Assembly: GCA_037127315.1 (NCBI GenBank)
Contig: JBBBDQ010000754.1
Span: 265,001 to 329,000 of the forward strand
DNA length: 64,000 nt
From: Ascarosepion bandense
Lineage: Eukaryota; Mollusca; Cephalopoda; Sepiida; Sepiidae
Direction of reading: 5' to 3'
Shown: one piece after another, positions 40,868 through 50,296 of the stretch
Layout of the letters: each line of letters starts with the position of its first letter
How positions within the stretch are numbered: the stretch's first letter is position 1
Position numbers and translations under genes: made by a program
Notes under the pieces: model-generated
The model's database searches: none
What the model saw: only the letters and a program-made list of their open reading frames with translations
Told to the model about the DNA's origin: nothing

Positions 40868-41285
40868 ATATATATTTATTGGAAAACTACTAAAAAGTTG
40901 TAAGTTTAAGAAAAATGTATTTTTTCTACAGGTATTTATTTATTTCTGATATTATATTTGCATATTTCGAAGACTGTCCTCGGCCTTTTTCAATCAGAAA
41001 CAAATGATTTTAGAATTTAAATTAGAAACGTTTTCGCGATATAAGTACTATAAAGATAGGTTTACGTTTACAAATATTAAAAAAATCTGTCGTAACAATC
41101 TCTCGGATTAACGCTCATTACGAAAACATTTCTAATTTAAATTTTAAAATCATTTGTTTCTGATGAAAGGCCGAGGCCGGTCTGAAATATGAAATATATA
41201 TATATAATAATAGAAATAAATAAATACTGTCAAAAAATATTTTTAAACTTACAACTTTTTAGTAGTTTTTCCTATACATATTAAG
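40868..41285. mobile_element. PLE-A terminal regions, inverted pair
   Basis: 40868-41040 is a minus-strand PLE-A end (GGAAAACTACTAAAAAGTTG ... CAATCAGAAACAAATGATTT). 41041-41285 is a plus-strand PLE-A end (AAGATAGGTTTACGTTTACA ... TCTGATGAAAGGCCGAGGCC ... CAACTTTTTAGTAGTTTTCC). They meet 5' to 5' near 41040. The minus copy's hammerhead core is broken by an insertion (CTGATTGA). Confidence 0.75.
41152..41225 (+). ncRNA. Hammerhead core, PLE-A2
   Basis: ATTTGTTT, CTGATGA (41160-41166), stem II AGGCC / GGTCT with loop GAGGCC, GAAA (41184-41187), an AT-rich linker, then AAATAAAT (41218-41225), which can pair with ATTTGTTT through a G-U pair. Relative to PLE-A1, stem II changes (GACC to GGCC) while pairing is kept. 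Confidence 0.6.
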
Positions 41286-41309
41286 ACAGTATACGTGGAT
41301 CATCATTAT

Positions 41310-41582
41310 CATATATATTTATACATATATGTATATATTGATACGTATGTGTATATATATGTGTATATATATATATATATATAAATATATATATATACAT
41401 ATATATATATCTATGTATATATATATATGTGTGTGTGTGTATGTACATATATATATACCTATATCTTTGTATATATATATGTATGTGTGTGTATATGTAC
41501 ATACATAGATATATATATGTATATTTATATATATATCTATATATATGTGTGTGTGTATATGTACATATATATATACATATAA
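41310..41582. repeat. Compound TA/TG microsatellite
   Basis: Imperfect TATATG/TGTG tracts between the PLE-A and PLE-C tails. Confidence 0.9.
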
Positions 41583-41584
41583 AT

Positions 41585-42300
41585 ATATTTATTATAAATT
41601 ATGTTTTAGAAAATGTACATAATTTTTTCTATATATGTCCTCTTCTCTACAATCATATGTTTGTTTCAATGTTGGGACCCCAACATATCATCAGGAGGAA
41701 AGAGTAAGAGTTGGAATCATCCTTTGTTTATATTTGGTTCGTTGTGGGGCGGTTGGTTGGGGTTATTGATACTTAAGGGAATGTTTCTTTCGTTTTGACC
41801 GTTAGACTTTTGAAGAACTTGGTGTGTAAGTGCGAAATTGTTGATTAATGGTATTATCTGTTGGAATGTACGTTTTTATCGGTTGGGTATATTTTTTCGT
41901 TAGAATTTCGAAGAAAGTGGCATGTGGAGGGGTTTGATTATTTGGTCAGTTTTATGTGTTTGTGTGGGGGTTCTTTTTGTGGGTGTGGTTTAGGAACTTA
42001 TAGTGTTTGTTGGCCTTAGGAATATTTAGAACGGCTTTATGGTTGGCTAACGTTTAATTAATTCATGTCTGTTGTTAGCAGACCTATTTTATGTATTCAC
42101 TTTGATCTTGTGGTTAGGTTTTCCCTTTGGGGTTCCTTAGACAGACGTGATAGGGGTGGGGTGTTTTTTCTTTTTAATTTTGATTTTTCCGGTACGAAAT
42201 ATTTTTCTATTTTATTTTTGTTTTTTTCTATTTTTATTTTAGCGGGATAGGGTTTTTTTTATATTTTTTATTTTATATTTAATTTAGGAGTATTATTGTA
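41585..42300 (-). mobile_element. PLE-C terminal region and 3' UTR
   Basis: Contains the terminal segment TTATAAATTATGTTTTAGAA, a hammerhead (41703-41638, minus), and a G/T-rich 3' UTR that shares blocks with 15600-15800 (GACCGTTAGACTTTT vs GTCCGTTAGAATTTT; GTTGATTAATGGTATTATCTG vs GTTGATTAATGAAAGTGTCG). The coding end was not found. Confidence 0.65.
41638..41703 (-). ncRNA. Hammerhead ribozyme, complete fold (PLE-C2)
   Basis: Minus strand: stem I strand TCTTTCCTC, core CTGATGA (41694-41688), stem II ATGTTGGG / CCCAACAT (8 bp with loop GT, T-T at the base), core GAAA (41667-41664), stem III ACAA / TTGT, A as H17, then stem I return GAGAAGAGG. Stem I pairs over about 9 positions with one mismatch and two G-U pairs. 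Cleavage predicted between 41648 and 41647. Confidence 0.78.
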
Positions 42301-42420
42301 TTTAGGTGAAGTTATTTCAAGAAATCTAAAATTCGTACTTTTTAGGAAGTAAATGCAAATGAGCATTTTATCGGTTTTTTATATAAAGTTGTATGTTTAA
42401 TCTTAATTTTGAGTTTAGAG

Positions 42421-42469
42421 GATCGGTTTTTTCTTTTTAATTTTTTTAATTTTTTTCTATAAATTTGTA

Positions 42470-42525
<56 letters not shown>

Positions 42526-42741
42526 ATATCCCATATATAAATATATATATATATATATATCCCAGTGATTACAAATTTATAGAAAAAAATTTTAAAAAAA
42601 TCGTTTTTTTCTTTTAATTTTTTTATTTTTTCTATAAATTTGTAATCACTCGGATATATATATATACATATATCCGAGTGATTACAAATTTATAGAAAAA
42701 ATAAAAAAATTAAAATAAATAAATATAAATTTGTAATCACT

Positions 42742-42795
<54 letters not shown>

Positions 42796-42845
42796 AGTGA
42801 AAATTTATAGAAAAAATAAAAAAAATTAAAAGAAAAAACCGATAT
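42421..42845. repeat. Cluster of palindromes with AT centres
   Basis: CTATAAATTTGTAATCACTC occurs three times, alternating with its inverse (GAGTGATTACAAATTTATAG) around (TA)n centres at about 42474-42520, 42655-42670 and 42745-42790. A/T-rich arms (TTTTTTCTATAAATTT) extend the symmetry. CCGAGTGA beside (TA)n is also the end of PLE-C copies (15411, 44680, 52400), so these may be stacked PLE ends. Confidence 0.75.
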
Positions 42846-42884
42846 ATATAACAAAGAGAATAATTTTGTAACAATAATGGACAA

Positions 42885-43340
42885 TGCCAACAGAAAAAAA
42901 ACGACTAAGAAAGTAGAATTTTTAATACTGACTTTCATGATAGCGATATAAATAAATCCGATTTACATATCTTATTATATCCTTTCTTATAAAATAAAAA
43001 CCGTTGCTGTAACGACTATTATTATTATAAATGGTGTGGCTCAATGTCACGCAAATATTGACATGGACTGAGAGGAAAAATCAGTGCCGGTCAGACGGGC
43101 AATATTGAAGAATTTGATTCAATCCAAATTAAATTCTTATACTTGTCATTGGATTGAAATCTCATTCCCGTTCCCCATATGTACGCTGCGTCTGTTTACT
43201 TGATTTGCCAACGAAGGGATTAATATTACCGAAGCCGTTCTGGAATAAAATGGTTTCATTTTTGTGCTTTCCTCGATCAACCAAACGAAATAGCAAACAA
43301 TACGACGAAACCTGAAGAAGGACATTTTCTCGTCAAACTA
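42885..43340. repeat. Dispersed repeat X, copy 2 (longest)
   Basis: 42885-43050 matches copy 1 (39195-39430). 43040-43270 matches copy 3 (48654-48860) through GGAATTTGATTCAA-like, AAATTAAATTCTTA and TTTGCCAACGMAG blocks. No ORF. Confidence 0.6.
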
Positions 43341-43539
43341 CGGACAATAGAAACAGAACTTTTTCACTTCTAAACTGATATTAAATTCCAGATTACTTTT
43401 AGGAAATGCTATTAATGCGTTTATTTAAATGTACATCGATCCAAATTCATAGCATAGGATTTCGATTACTTTATATATCGTTGACTATTCAGTTTTAACT
43501 TAATCTGTTCTCTCAATCATTATATATATATAACATAAT

Positions 43540-44240
43540 GTATAATTCTTCGTTAATTTCAGTAACATGTTTACATTTGTTGACATTGGGATACATTTCA
43601 GTGCAGATATGGTTATCTGCTGGAATCGAAAATTGTGTTATATAGGTTTGATTTGAGTCCGTTTAGACTGTTGGTTTATTCGTGGTCGAGAGGTCTAAGA
43701 CGTGCCAGTTCAATTGGTGGCTTTCCCTATGTGGATAGATCTCGCAGGTTCGAATCCTGCCGCTGACACCCATTTTAGTAACAAAAATGTATCGTAAATA
43801 ATCAGACCGGTAGAAATAAATATATAATACTGTTTGATTATAAACAGAATATCTACTTAAATACGAGTATCGATCAAAAATAATGTTCAAACCAAATCAT
43901 TTCAAATTGTCAGATGTTTATAACCAGTTTCGTTAATCTTCGTTAATTTCCGTAACATCATGATTATCGTAAATAATCAGGCCGGTAGAAATAAATATAT
44001 AATACTGTTTGATTATAAACAGAATATCTACTTAAATACGAGTATGGATCAAAAATAATGTTCAAACAAATCATTTCAAATTGTCAGATGTTTATAACCA
44101 GTTTCGTTAATCTTCGTTAATTTCCGTAACATGATGATTATCGTAAATAATCAGGCCGGTAGAAATAAATGTATAATACTGTTTGATTATAAACAGAATA
44201 TCTACTTAAATACGAGTATCGATCAAATAATTTCAACATA
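43540..44240 (+). mobile_element. Element F copy 3 with ~178-bp tandem tail
   Basis: A leader (GTGTTATATAGGTTTGATTT), the tRNA-like head (43674-43770), then 2.5 tandem monomers. Landmark ATCGTAAATAATCAG falls at 43792, 43973 and 44151, a period of about 179 bp. Each monomer ends TTCGTTAATCTTCGTTAATTT. Monomers are nearly identical, so the array is young. Confidence 0.75.
43674..43770 (+). tRNA. tRNA-like sequence with long variable arm (pseudo-tRNA)
   Basis: D-arm CGTGGTCGAGAGGTCTAAGA (box A), anticodon stem TGCCA/TGGTG with loop GTTCAAT (triplet TCA at anticodon positions), variable-arm hairpin CTAT-GTGG-ATAG, perfect T-arm GCAGG-TTCGAAT-CCTGC. No acceptor stem pairing. Class with long variable arm, resembling tRNA-Ser/Leu. 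Confidence 0.6.
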
Positions 44241-44640
44241 ACTTTTCATAATAACAAAAATCTATGCAACATTTTTTTGCTCAAACATCTTTTATTGAAT
44301 ATGACAAAGGAGATTTAATTGGTTTTATTAAATTTTTTTCAAGCATTGCAGCTTTTCTCAATTTTTTTTTGGTGGGGGGGGATATACAATATAAAAATTG
44401 TTTATAATTTTTATTGTCCCAACCGATTTCGCCCACATATATAACCATTTTTAATGGTGTTTATGTTTCTGTTGTTTTTATATTTTTCTCATATTTTGAC
44501 TGTTGTGTAGTAATTTATTCTGTTTTTGTACTTGAAAAAAAAAGGTTTATTCCAAGCTCTTACGTGCCGGAAAAAGGTAAAGTGCTATGAATCTGGACAT
44601 ACTTAATACAAAAGCAATTATTCTTCATTGTCGGCGGAAT

Positions 44641-44641
<1 letters not shown>
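44241..44641. other. AT-rich spacer, nothing recognised
   Basis: Includes a G-run near 44372-44381 and A/T-rich sequence; no element identified. Confidence 0.4.
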
Positions 44642-44679
<38 letters not shown>

Positions 44680-45066
44680 CAAGCGAATAAAGAACGAAGA
44701 AAGTATTAACAACGTTCAAAATATTTATTTAAAACAGTGCTCAATATCGAAATAGAGCAACGAATATTTATTATAAGTTATAATTTATGTTGTGGATTCT
44801 AGGTGAGGAACCATACAAAATAATGAACAGCAACACAGATATTTGAGATAGAAAAATAGGTTATATTTAAGGTAAAAATACAACTGGAACGCAGGTTAGT
44901 AATCCAGTAATACGATTAGTAAGGAAGATATATAGTCTTTGAAGTGAAGCCGTTATGGAATTAGTGTAATTCATTAACTTCCTGATGAGAGATTATGTTT
45001 TTGATCTTGAAACAAAATGTTCTCTTTTATAATTTTTATAATTTGTACACGTTCTAAACTATAACT

Positions 45067-45147
<81 letters not shown>
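44642..45147. mobile_element. PLE-C terminal regions, head-to-head, bounded by (TA)n
   Basis: (AT)n at 44645-44676, then a minus-strand PLE-C end (44677-44790: CGAATAAAGAACGAAGAAAG, GAATATTTATTATAAGTTAT). After a unique middle comes a plus-strand end with a hammerhead-like core (44982-45030) and TTTGTACACGTTCTAAACTA, then (AT)n(GT)n at 45069-45147. Confidence 0.65.
44982..45030 (+). ncRNA. Hammerhead-like core, PLE-C3
   Basis: CTGATGA (44982-44988), stem II GAGAT / ATCTT (5 bp, first pair G-U), GAAA (45009-45012), stem III AAAA/TTTT with a mismatch. Stem I pairing is not evident, so it is probably decayed. Confidence 0.5.
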
Positions 45148-45150
<3 letters not shown>

Positions 45151-45504
45151 AGGTAATATTGTAGTAATTGTACATAACGATAATTATTCAGCTTGAAAAA
45201 GAGTCAGTCCTTAACTTTGCATGAATATGAATACATCCATATGTGTGTGTGCATAAATATGTGCGTATTCATAAATTTTTCCCTATTAATTTTTTTAACG
45301 CTATGTTTTTATTATTTTTATTTTATAAAAGGTAAATGTAAGCAAACTAGTTACATCCCTTGCAACGTACATTTAATAGTAACCGACCTTCGTTTATAAA
45401 TTTATTTAATGCCAAAAAGGTAGGGTTTTAAGGGATTTTTTTAAATGTTCCTTTATAATGAGAAGGTTGCTTTAGTCACATTTTGATGAAGAATTTTATT
45501 TTCT
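45148..45504. other. Spacer, partly repeat X-like
   Basis: 45147-45190 (GTAATATTGTAGTAATTGTA) matches the region after repeat X copy 1 (39424-39450). Otherwise AT-rich. Confidence 0.4.
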
Positions 45505-45846
45505 ATTTTTTTTTTTTTTTTTAATCATTTCACCCCGAGCAAGGCGGAAACGTCACTGATGTGCAGGGGGTTACATAAATGTAAAAAGATTAATTAGGAA
45601 AGAGTGAGGAGTACAAACTAGTTAGAAAGGAACAACAGAAAGCTGACAAAGCAGGTGCAATGACAGATACATAGGTGAAGACAAAGGGAAGGTTATACGG
45701 GGGTGGGGAGAGAGCTAGAGTCCAGTGGTTAGTAGATGAGTATTGACTTTGCATTTAAATTTCTGGAGGTTGTAGCCGTCAGGAAAGCAAGAATACGGGA
45801 GCGAGTTCCACAGGCGGGAAGTGCGAGAGAGGAAGCTGCAGGAGTT
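45505..45846 (-). mobile_element. LINE-1oct 3' end, young subfamily
   Basis: T-run at 45509-45525, tail, 3' UTR, and the last codons up to GAGGAAGCTGCAGGAG. Nearly identical to 10517-10860. Confidence 0.82.
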
Positions 45847-45884
45847 TTAGAAAACTGAAGATGTCTTCTAGTATGGTATTAAAA

Positions 45885-46015
45885 ATGTATTGCTGTTAAT
45901 AATTTCTTTCTTTCAGAAATGAATTATGGCAATATTTTTCCCTTCAAAAATGTTTTATAGTAATAATTTTTTCCTTCAGAAAAGTATTGTTGGTAATATT
46001 TTTCTTTGAAAAATG
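45885..46015. repeat. Degenerate ~47-bp tandem repeat
   Basis: Three to four units of the form AATATTTTT-CCTTCA-AAAATGTTTTATAGTAAT separate the LINE from PLE-B. Confidence 0.55.
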
Positions 46016-46070
46016 TATATTACTCTATAAAAGTAATAAACCACCTATTTCTAAAGGTGTCTTTGGTTGA

Positions 46071-46395
46071 TGGTCAAAATGAAATATATTTGGATTCAAC
46101 CAAAGACACCTTTAAAACCAGGTGGTTCAATCACAAGACTACATTCAAAATAGAAAACTTAAAAAACTGTACAAAATTGGCTAGTCACGTGTGGAAGTTG
46201 AAATCCAAATATGGAAAAGACCCAGACATAACGCGGAGTATATTGAAAACAGGCAAGCCTTACAACGGTGGCAAAATATGTAGACTGTGCCAGGAAGAAA
46301 AATTAGTGATTATGCTATTTCTAAACAAAAATGAACTATTGAATGAAAGAACAGATATTATGACTAAGTGCAACCATACTAAAAATATCTATTAG
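46071..46395 (+). pseudogene. PLE-B GIY-YIG nuclease C-terminal part
   Basis: Open frame: NEIYLDSTKDTFKTRWFNHK (end of the GIY-YIG core; the conserved Arg and His-like spacing), TKLASHVWKLKSKYGKDPDI, RSILKTGKPYNGGKICRLCQ, EEKLVIMLFLNKNELLNERT, KCNH, stop TAG at 46393-46395. This is the C-terminal pattern of PLE endonucleases (T-ELS-x-x-W-x-LK ... C-x-LC-x-EK ... LLN-x-R ... CxH). Everything upstream is missing, replaced by the inverted duplication. Confidence 0.75.
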
Positions 46396-46534
46396 GTGCA
46401 TACAATCATGGATGAAAACGTTATAATTTCTTGTAATTTATAAAATTGCGAGTTCAAAATTCCGCAACACGTGAGCGTTCCGATAAAACCACTGTTACCT
46501 GAGCATTCTTAGAAAAACGGTAAACGATAAAATC

Positions 46535-46594
46535 AGTTATTCCAAATCACCTGAAGACACCAACCATGGTAGAAACCTAGGTCGCGTAATAACT
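46535..46594 (+). ncRNA. Hammerhead-like core, PLE-B2
   Basis: AGTTATT (46535-46541) pairs with AATAACT (46588-46594). Core CTGAAGA (46551-46557), stem II ACC/GGT, GAAA (46572-46575), then CCTA before GGT, matching the CTA-GGT cleavage context of PLE-B3. Inner stem I pairing is poor in this copy. Confidence 0.5.
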
Positions 46595-46705
46595 CGTTTA
46601 CAAATGAAAAGTATTCAAAAGTTCAATTATATAATGGTATTGAACACGTTTTAATACAACTGTGCACTGGTCTAATTTTATTATGACCAAAAACTAAGGA
46701 ATTTA

Positions 46706-46708
46706 ACA

Positions 46709-46752
<44 letters not shown>
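46706..46752. repeat. (AT)n microsatellite
   Basis: AT run ending PLE-B. Confidence 0.95.
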
Positions 46753-46755
<3 letters not shown>

Positions 46756-46835
46756 TATGTTGAGTTAAATTAATAAAAATACATATGATGAGGGTGTACA
46801 TATGTATAGCATCATTATTCAGGTGTTAATAAAAC

Positions 46836-47048
46836 AATAGCCCAGAAAATCGATAATATATATAAAAGGCAAGATGTTTGCGCGTGTGTCTGTTTATCTG
46901 TCTGTATGTCCTTCATACAAATCCACGATTTTTATCCGATTCTCACCAAACTTCACACAATTTTCTTTAGGCTGAGTCTGAGCGCCAGGACCATGGATTA
47001 GTTTTAAAGCTTTTATTACACCCGAACAACGCCAGGCTATACTGCTAG
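46836..47048 (+). mobile_element. Helitron-like element, 3' part (copy 1)
   Basis: GAAAATCGATAATATATATA, GGCAAGATGTTTG, TCTGTTTATCTGTCTGTATG, then the 3' end ACACCCGAACAACGCCAGGC, TATACTGCTAG before T. The CTAG-T terminus after a short GC-rich hairpin is the Helitron 3' signature. The 5' half is missing; the terminal hairpin is mutated (CCCG / CAGG). Confidence 0.65.
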
Positions 47049-47906
47049 TATTTATATATTAATATTTTTAAGTAATAAAATACACGATCTTGAGATGTAT
47101 GTGCTTTCAATCGAATGTAAAATTTTGTATAATTTTCGATTATTATTTACTACTACCGAAAATAAATGGTTAGCTCCCAATATTGGATTCTCAGAAATAT
47201 CTCCTGATAGCAGCATTAGAAAGGAATTCAATTAAGTACTTCAATAAGTTTCCTAACAAAACACGCATCGCCTTGAGGAATTAATTCCTTCAGGATTCCA
47301 AATCCGATTTGGCTATTCCCCTGAGAGGAGCAAGATACAATCAGGGAAATATGAGTCGAGGAAAAATGTGCCTTACACTATTAGTGGTATCCGATTCCTC
47401 TATAGACACGGAACATTAATGGTTGACCTTGACGACATCCCCTGGAACTGCATTCTTAATTTGTGAGCCTTGGCTTTGACGCGACCCAGAGGATGAAGAA
47501 GGGATGTGAGTAGAAAGGTGGGTTTGAACGCCTTCTGAGAAAGCTATTTAGAAATCTGCTTTCCGGTGTAGGCCCTGTCAATTTGCTAACAATTCAAATC
47601 CGCTGTGAGAGCGAGTCTCATTTTCGCTTCTAGATAGAGAGAGAACGAAGAGTTCGTATTGCTCACCTTGACCGGTTAGATTAGGTTTTATTTTGTGCGA
47701 TCTATGGCTTCGAGGTTTTTTACTGAATCGATGTCAGATAGAAGAGAGCTGACGAGAGAGGATATGCATTCTTGCTTAAAATTAAACGCGACCTGGTGAT
47801 TGATTTATTCGTTTCTTTATTGTAATTTTCAAAGTTTTAAAGTTCATTTCACATAAAATTGTATTTTAATCAGTATTTTATAATAATTTGCTGAGCGTAG
47901 TTTGGA
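47049..47906. other. Spacer of mixed composition, nothing recognised
   Basis: Less repetitive than its surroundings. 47240-47720 is moderately GC with GAGGAATTAATTCCTTC (a perfect short palindrome at 47275-47291). No coding family identified. Confidence 0.4.
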
Positions 47907-48222
47907 TCTAAACTTATTTATAATTGGAACTTTGTCTGTGTGTGTGTGCATGTGTGTGTGCGCCCCTTACCTATAGACTCCAAAACGGCTGAACCGATTT
48001 TCTTGAAAATTTACACAGTTGTACTATAAGCGTCTGTGAGAGTTCTTAGCTAGGTTTTGTGTCGAGGTACTCCCGATAAATACCGAAAATCGATAATCGA
48101 AAAAAATTGGATTAAAGGAGTGGTCCGATTTTAATCAAATTTGATACACTCATAGACAAAGACATAAGAAATGATATTCAGAAGTTTCAAGGTTGCAGTT
48201 CTTCCAATAGTGCAGAAAATCG

Positions 48223-48274
<52 letters not shown>

Positions 48275-48653
48275 AGGCAAGATGTTTGTATGTGTGTTTG
48301 TTTATCTGCCTGTATTTTTTCAGCCCTTTTATTTTAGTTTTTGCTTCGGGTTTGGCTCTAAGTAGTTATAATTGTAGTTCTTAGTCTCAGCCATGATACT
48401 ATTTACTCAGAGAACTTATTTAGCCTTCAAAATTCAGTTTACGACGAAAAAAACTAATTTGATATGGATACCAGGAAATCAAAATTTGACTTACATCCAT
48501 TCGTTTTTCTTTCAGTCTACGGCTTCGTTTTAACTGGAAACAACTATTGCATTTTAGTCTTTCGTGGCAACGTCCAAAGAGTCTGAGCTCCAGGACCATA
48601 GATTAGATTTAAAGCTTTCATTACACCCGAGCAACACCAGGCTATGCTGCTAG
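47907..48653 (+). mobile_element. Non-autonomous Helitron-like element (copy 2)
   Basis: Starts TCTAAACTTATTTATAATTG after an A and ends GCTATGCTGCTAG before a T, i.e. insertion between A and T with 5' TC and 3' CTAG, as in Helitrons. Internal blocks shared with copy 3: ACCTATAGACTCC, CTGAACCGATTTT, TCTTAGCTAGGTTTTGTGTC, CGAAAATCGATAATCGAAAA and GATACACTCATAGACAAAGA. It contains an (AT)n expansion at 48226-48258 and a ~200-bp segment absent from copy 3. The 3' hairpin is decayed (CCCGAGCAACACCAGG). Confidence 0.75.
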
Positions 48654-48900
48654 TCACGCAAGCATTGAAAGGTTGGATTGAGAGGAAAAACCAGCAGCGG
48701 TTATATGGGAAATATTGTGGAATTTGATTCAACCAAATTAAATTCTTAGACTTTTCATTGAATTTAAATCTCATTCCTCATCGCCATATTTATGTTTATC
48801 TTGTTTACTTAATTTGCCAACGCAGTGGGTGAATGTTACCGAAGCTCTGCTGGAATAAGGCACAAAGAATTAGCATCAGATATATTGATGAAACACCATA
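48654..48900. repeat. Dispersed repeat X, copy 3
   Basis: CACGCAAGCATTGAAAGGTT, GATTGAGAGGAAAAACCAG, GAATTTGATTCAACCAAATT and TTACTTAATTTGCCAACGCA match 43035-43270. The Helitron copy 2 ends exactly where this fragment begins. Confidence 0.6.
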
Positions 48901-49084
48901 ATGCTTGTCTAAGATGACTAAATAAAAGCGGTTTTGTATTAAACACGTTACAGTTTACAAGCCATTTTTGCATCAGTTAACATCAGACTGAATCTTATTT
49001 TCCAGATCAAATGACAATTTAACTTTAACAGACTTATCGGATTTAGTATTAAAGCAGGAGTAAATATTCTTGTCAACAGCTTAA

Positions 49085-49731
49085 GTATGAAAATACAAAC
49101 TGACGATATCAGGAAGGTCTTTAGGAAAGAGTCGAAACTACATGGTCAAAGGATAGAGTTTTGATAGACTCTCAGAGTAATCTGAAAATATACCCTTAAC
49201 CTAGATTATAATTCCTTTAAACCTTATAATAAAAACAATGAAAATCCTTAGCTACATCAATATTATTTCCAACGACCCTAGCGCCATTATAAAGAAACAT
49301 CTGTGGACGGTTAATATTAGAATTAATCGATGATCATCTAACCTTTAGGAATAATAAGAAACTATACGATAAAGCCCTTCAGAATAACGGATAAAAAAAT
49401 AAATTAACACATTTAACACCCACTAGTCACCCGGAATCGCTAAAGGTCAAAGGTAAACATAGTAAAAGGAAAATTATATGGGTTAACCCCCCCCCCGTTC
49501 TGTAGACTGTCAACTATTAACATTGGTAAGATCTTCCTTATATTAATAAGTAAACATTTTCATGTAGACTATCCCATAAGTAAAATATTCAATAAGAAAA
49601 CTATCAAGATTAGTTACTCGTGTACCAATAATATGGATAACAGTATTAGCTCCCACAATAACCAAATATTGAAAAAGTGTAGGGAATCAAATGCAGAGAA
49701 TAAAATGATACACCCTTGTAGTTGTAGATAG
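49085..49731 (+). pseudogene. PLE reverse transcriptase C-terminal region, split element
   Basis: Stops and frameshifts, but the order is that of PLE proteins: TLNLDYNSFKPYNKNNENPS, YINIISNDPSAIIKKH, KLYDKALQNNG, KGKHSKRKIIWVNPP, then a long open stretch from 49513: TINIGKIFLILISKHFHVDY, PISKIFNKKTIKISYSCTNN, SSHNNQILKKC, HPCSCR, up to 49728. The segments RKIIWxNPP, NIGKxFLxLxxKHF and KISYSC are hallmark PLE connection motifs. The frame stops at the LINE insertion and resumes at 50297 with NNCP. Confidence 0.75.
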
Positions 49732-50287
49732 GAGGGGGAGCGGTAGAGGAAGAAGAGATAGCTAACAGAGCTTAGAAGTGAGAGGCGAAAGCACATGAAG
49801 GAATGATCAAGGGATTCAAGAGATGTGACCCTGGCTAGGGGGAGTTGTTCGCTGCTGCTCCGATGAGCTTAGATCACTGGTGCCGCCTAAGCACGAATTT
49901 ATACGAGATACTAGATTAGCAACTAGGTCCCACCCTTTTACAGTTAAACAAATAAGATGTAACCGCAAATTCTACTCCAACAGCTTCCTTTTCTCGTGCT
50001 TCCCGCCTGTGGAACTCCCTTCCACAACTCTGCTTTCCCGACAGTTACAATCTCCAGGTGTTTAAATGTAGGGTCAATAGACACCTCCTATCACACTAAC
50101 TCCCAATTATTCTCAGAACACTCTCATCTACCCAACCCTCATTCTCGGTATCCTTACCCGCCTATCACCCACCCTCTGACATTTCCTATATTTAATCATC
50201 CTTTCTCCAGTCTACGTAGCCCTCTGCGCAGTAGTGGCAGTGACATGCCTTGCTCGGGGTGAAACGCTTATAAAAAAAAAAAGATCT
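49732..50287 (+). mobile_element. LINE-1oct 3' end inserted in a PLE
   Basis: From 49847: TTCGCTGCTGCTCCGATGAG, PKHEFIRDTRLATRSHPFTV, KQIRCNRKFYSNS, then MLPACGTPFHNSAFPTVTIS in another frame. 3' UTR and tail follow (CTCTGCGCAGTAGTGGCAGT, TTGCTCGGGGTGAAACGC, A-run at 50271-50281). The 49732-49846 part is GA-rich and not obviously LINE. Confidence 0.8.
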
Positions 50288-50296
50288 AGAAATAAC

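Larger units (their letters stand above)
46040..46700 (+). mobile_element. PLE-B (Penelope-like element), 3' end
   Basis: An inverted duplication at the left end (46040-46070 against 46096-46126), the GIY-YIG C-terminal frame to 46395, a 3' UTR, hammerhead (46535-46594), and a terminal segment GAACACGTTTTAATACAACT, CTATTATGACC-like, ending at (AT)n 46706-46752. Confidence 0.75.

Noticed and set aside
40356..40949. Long [12 protein letters not shown] ORFs on both strands
   Set aside because: Dinucleotide-repeat artefacts without stops.
43674..43770. Functional tRNA gene
   Set aside because: T-arm and variable arm are good but the acceptor stem does not pair; the same sequence heads a repeated element, so it is a SINE-type head.
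43792..44230. Hammerhead in the 178-bp monomer (CTGATTA near GGAAA on the opposite strand)
   Set aside because: The invariant GA of CUGANGA is TA in every monomer and stem II does not pair.
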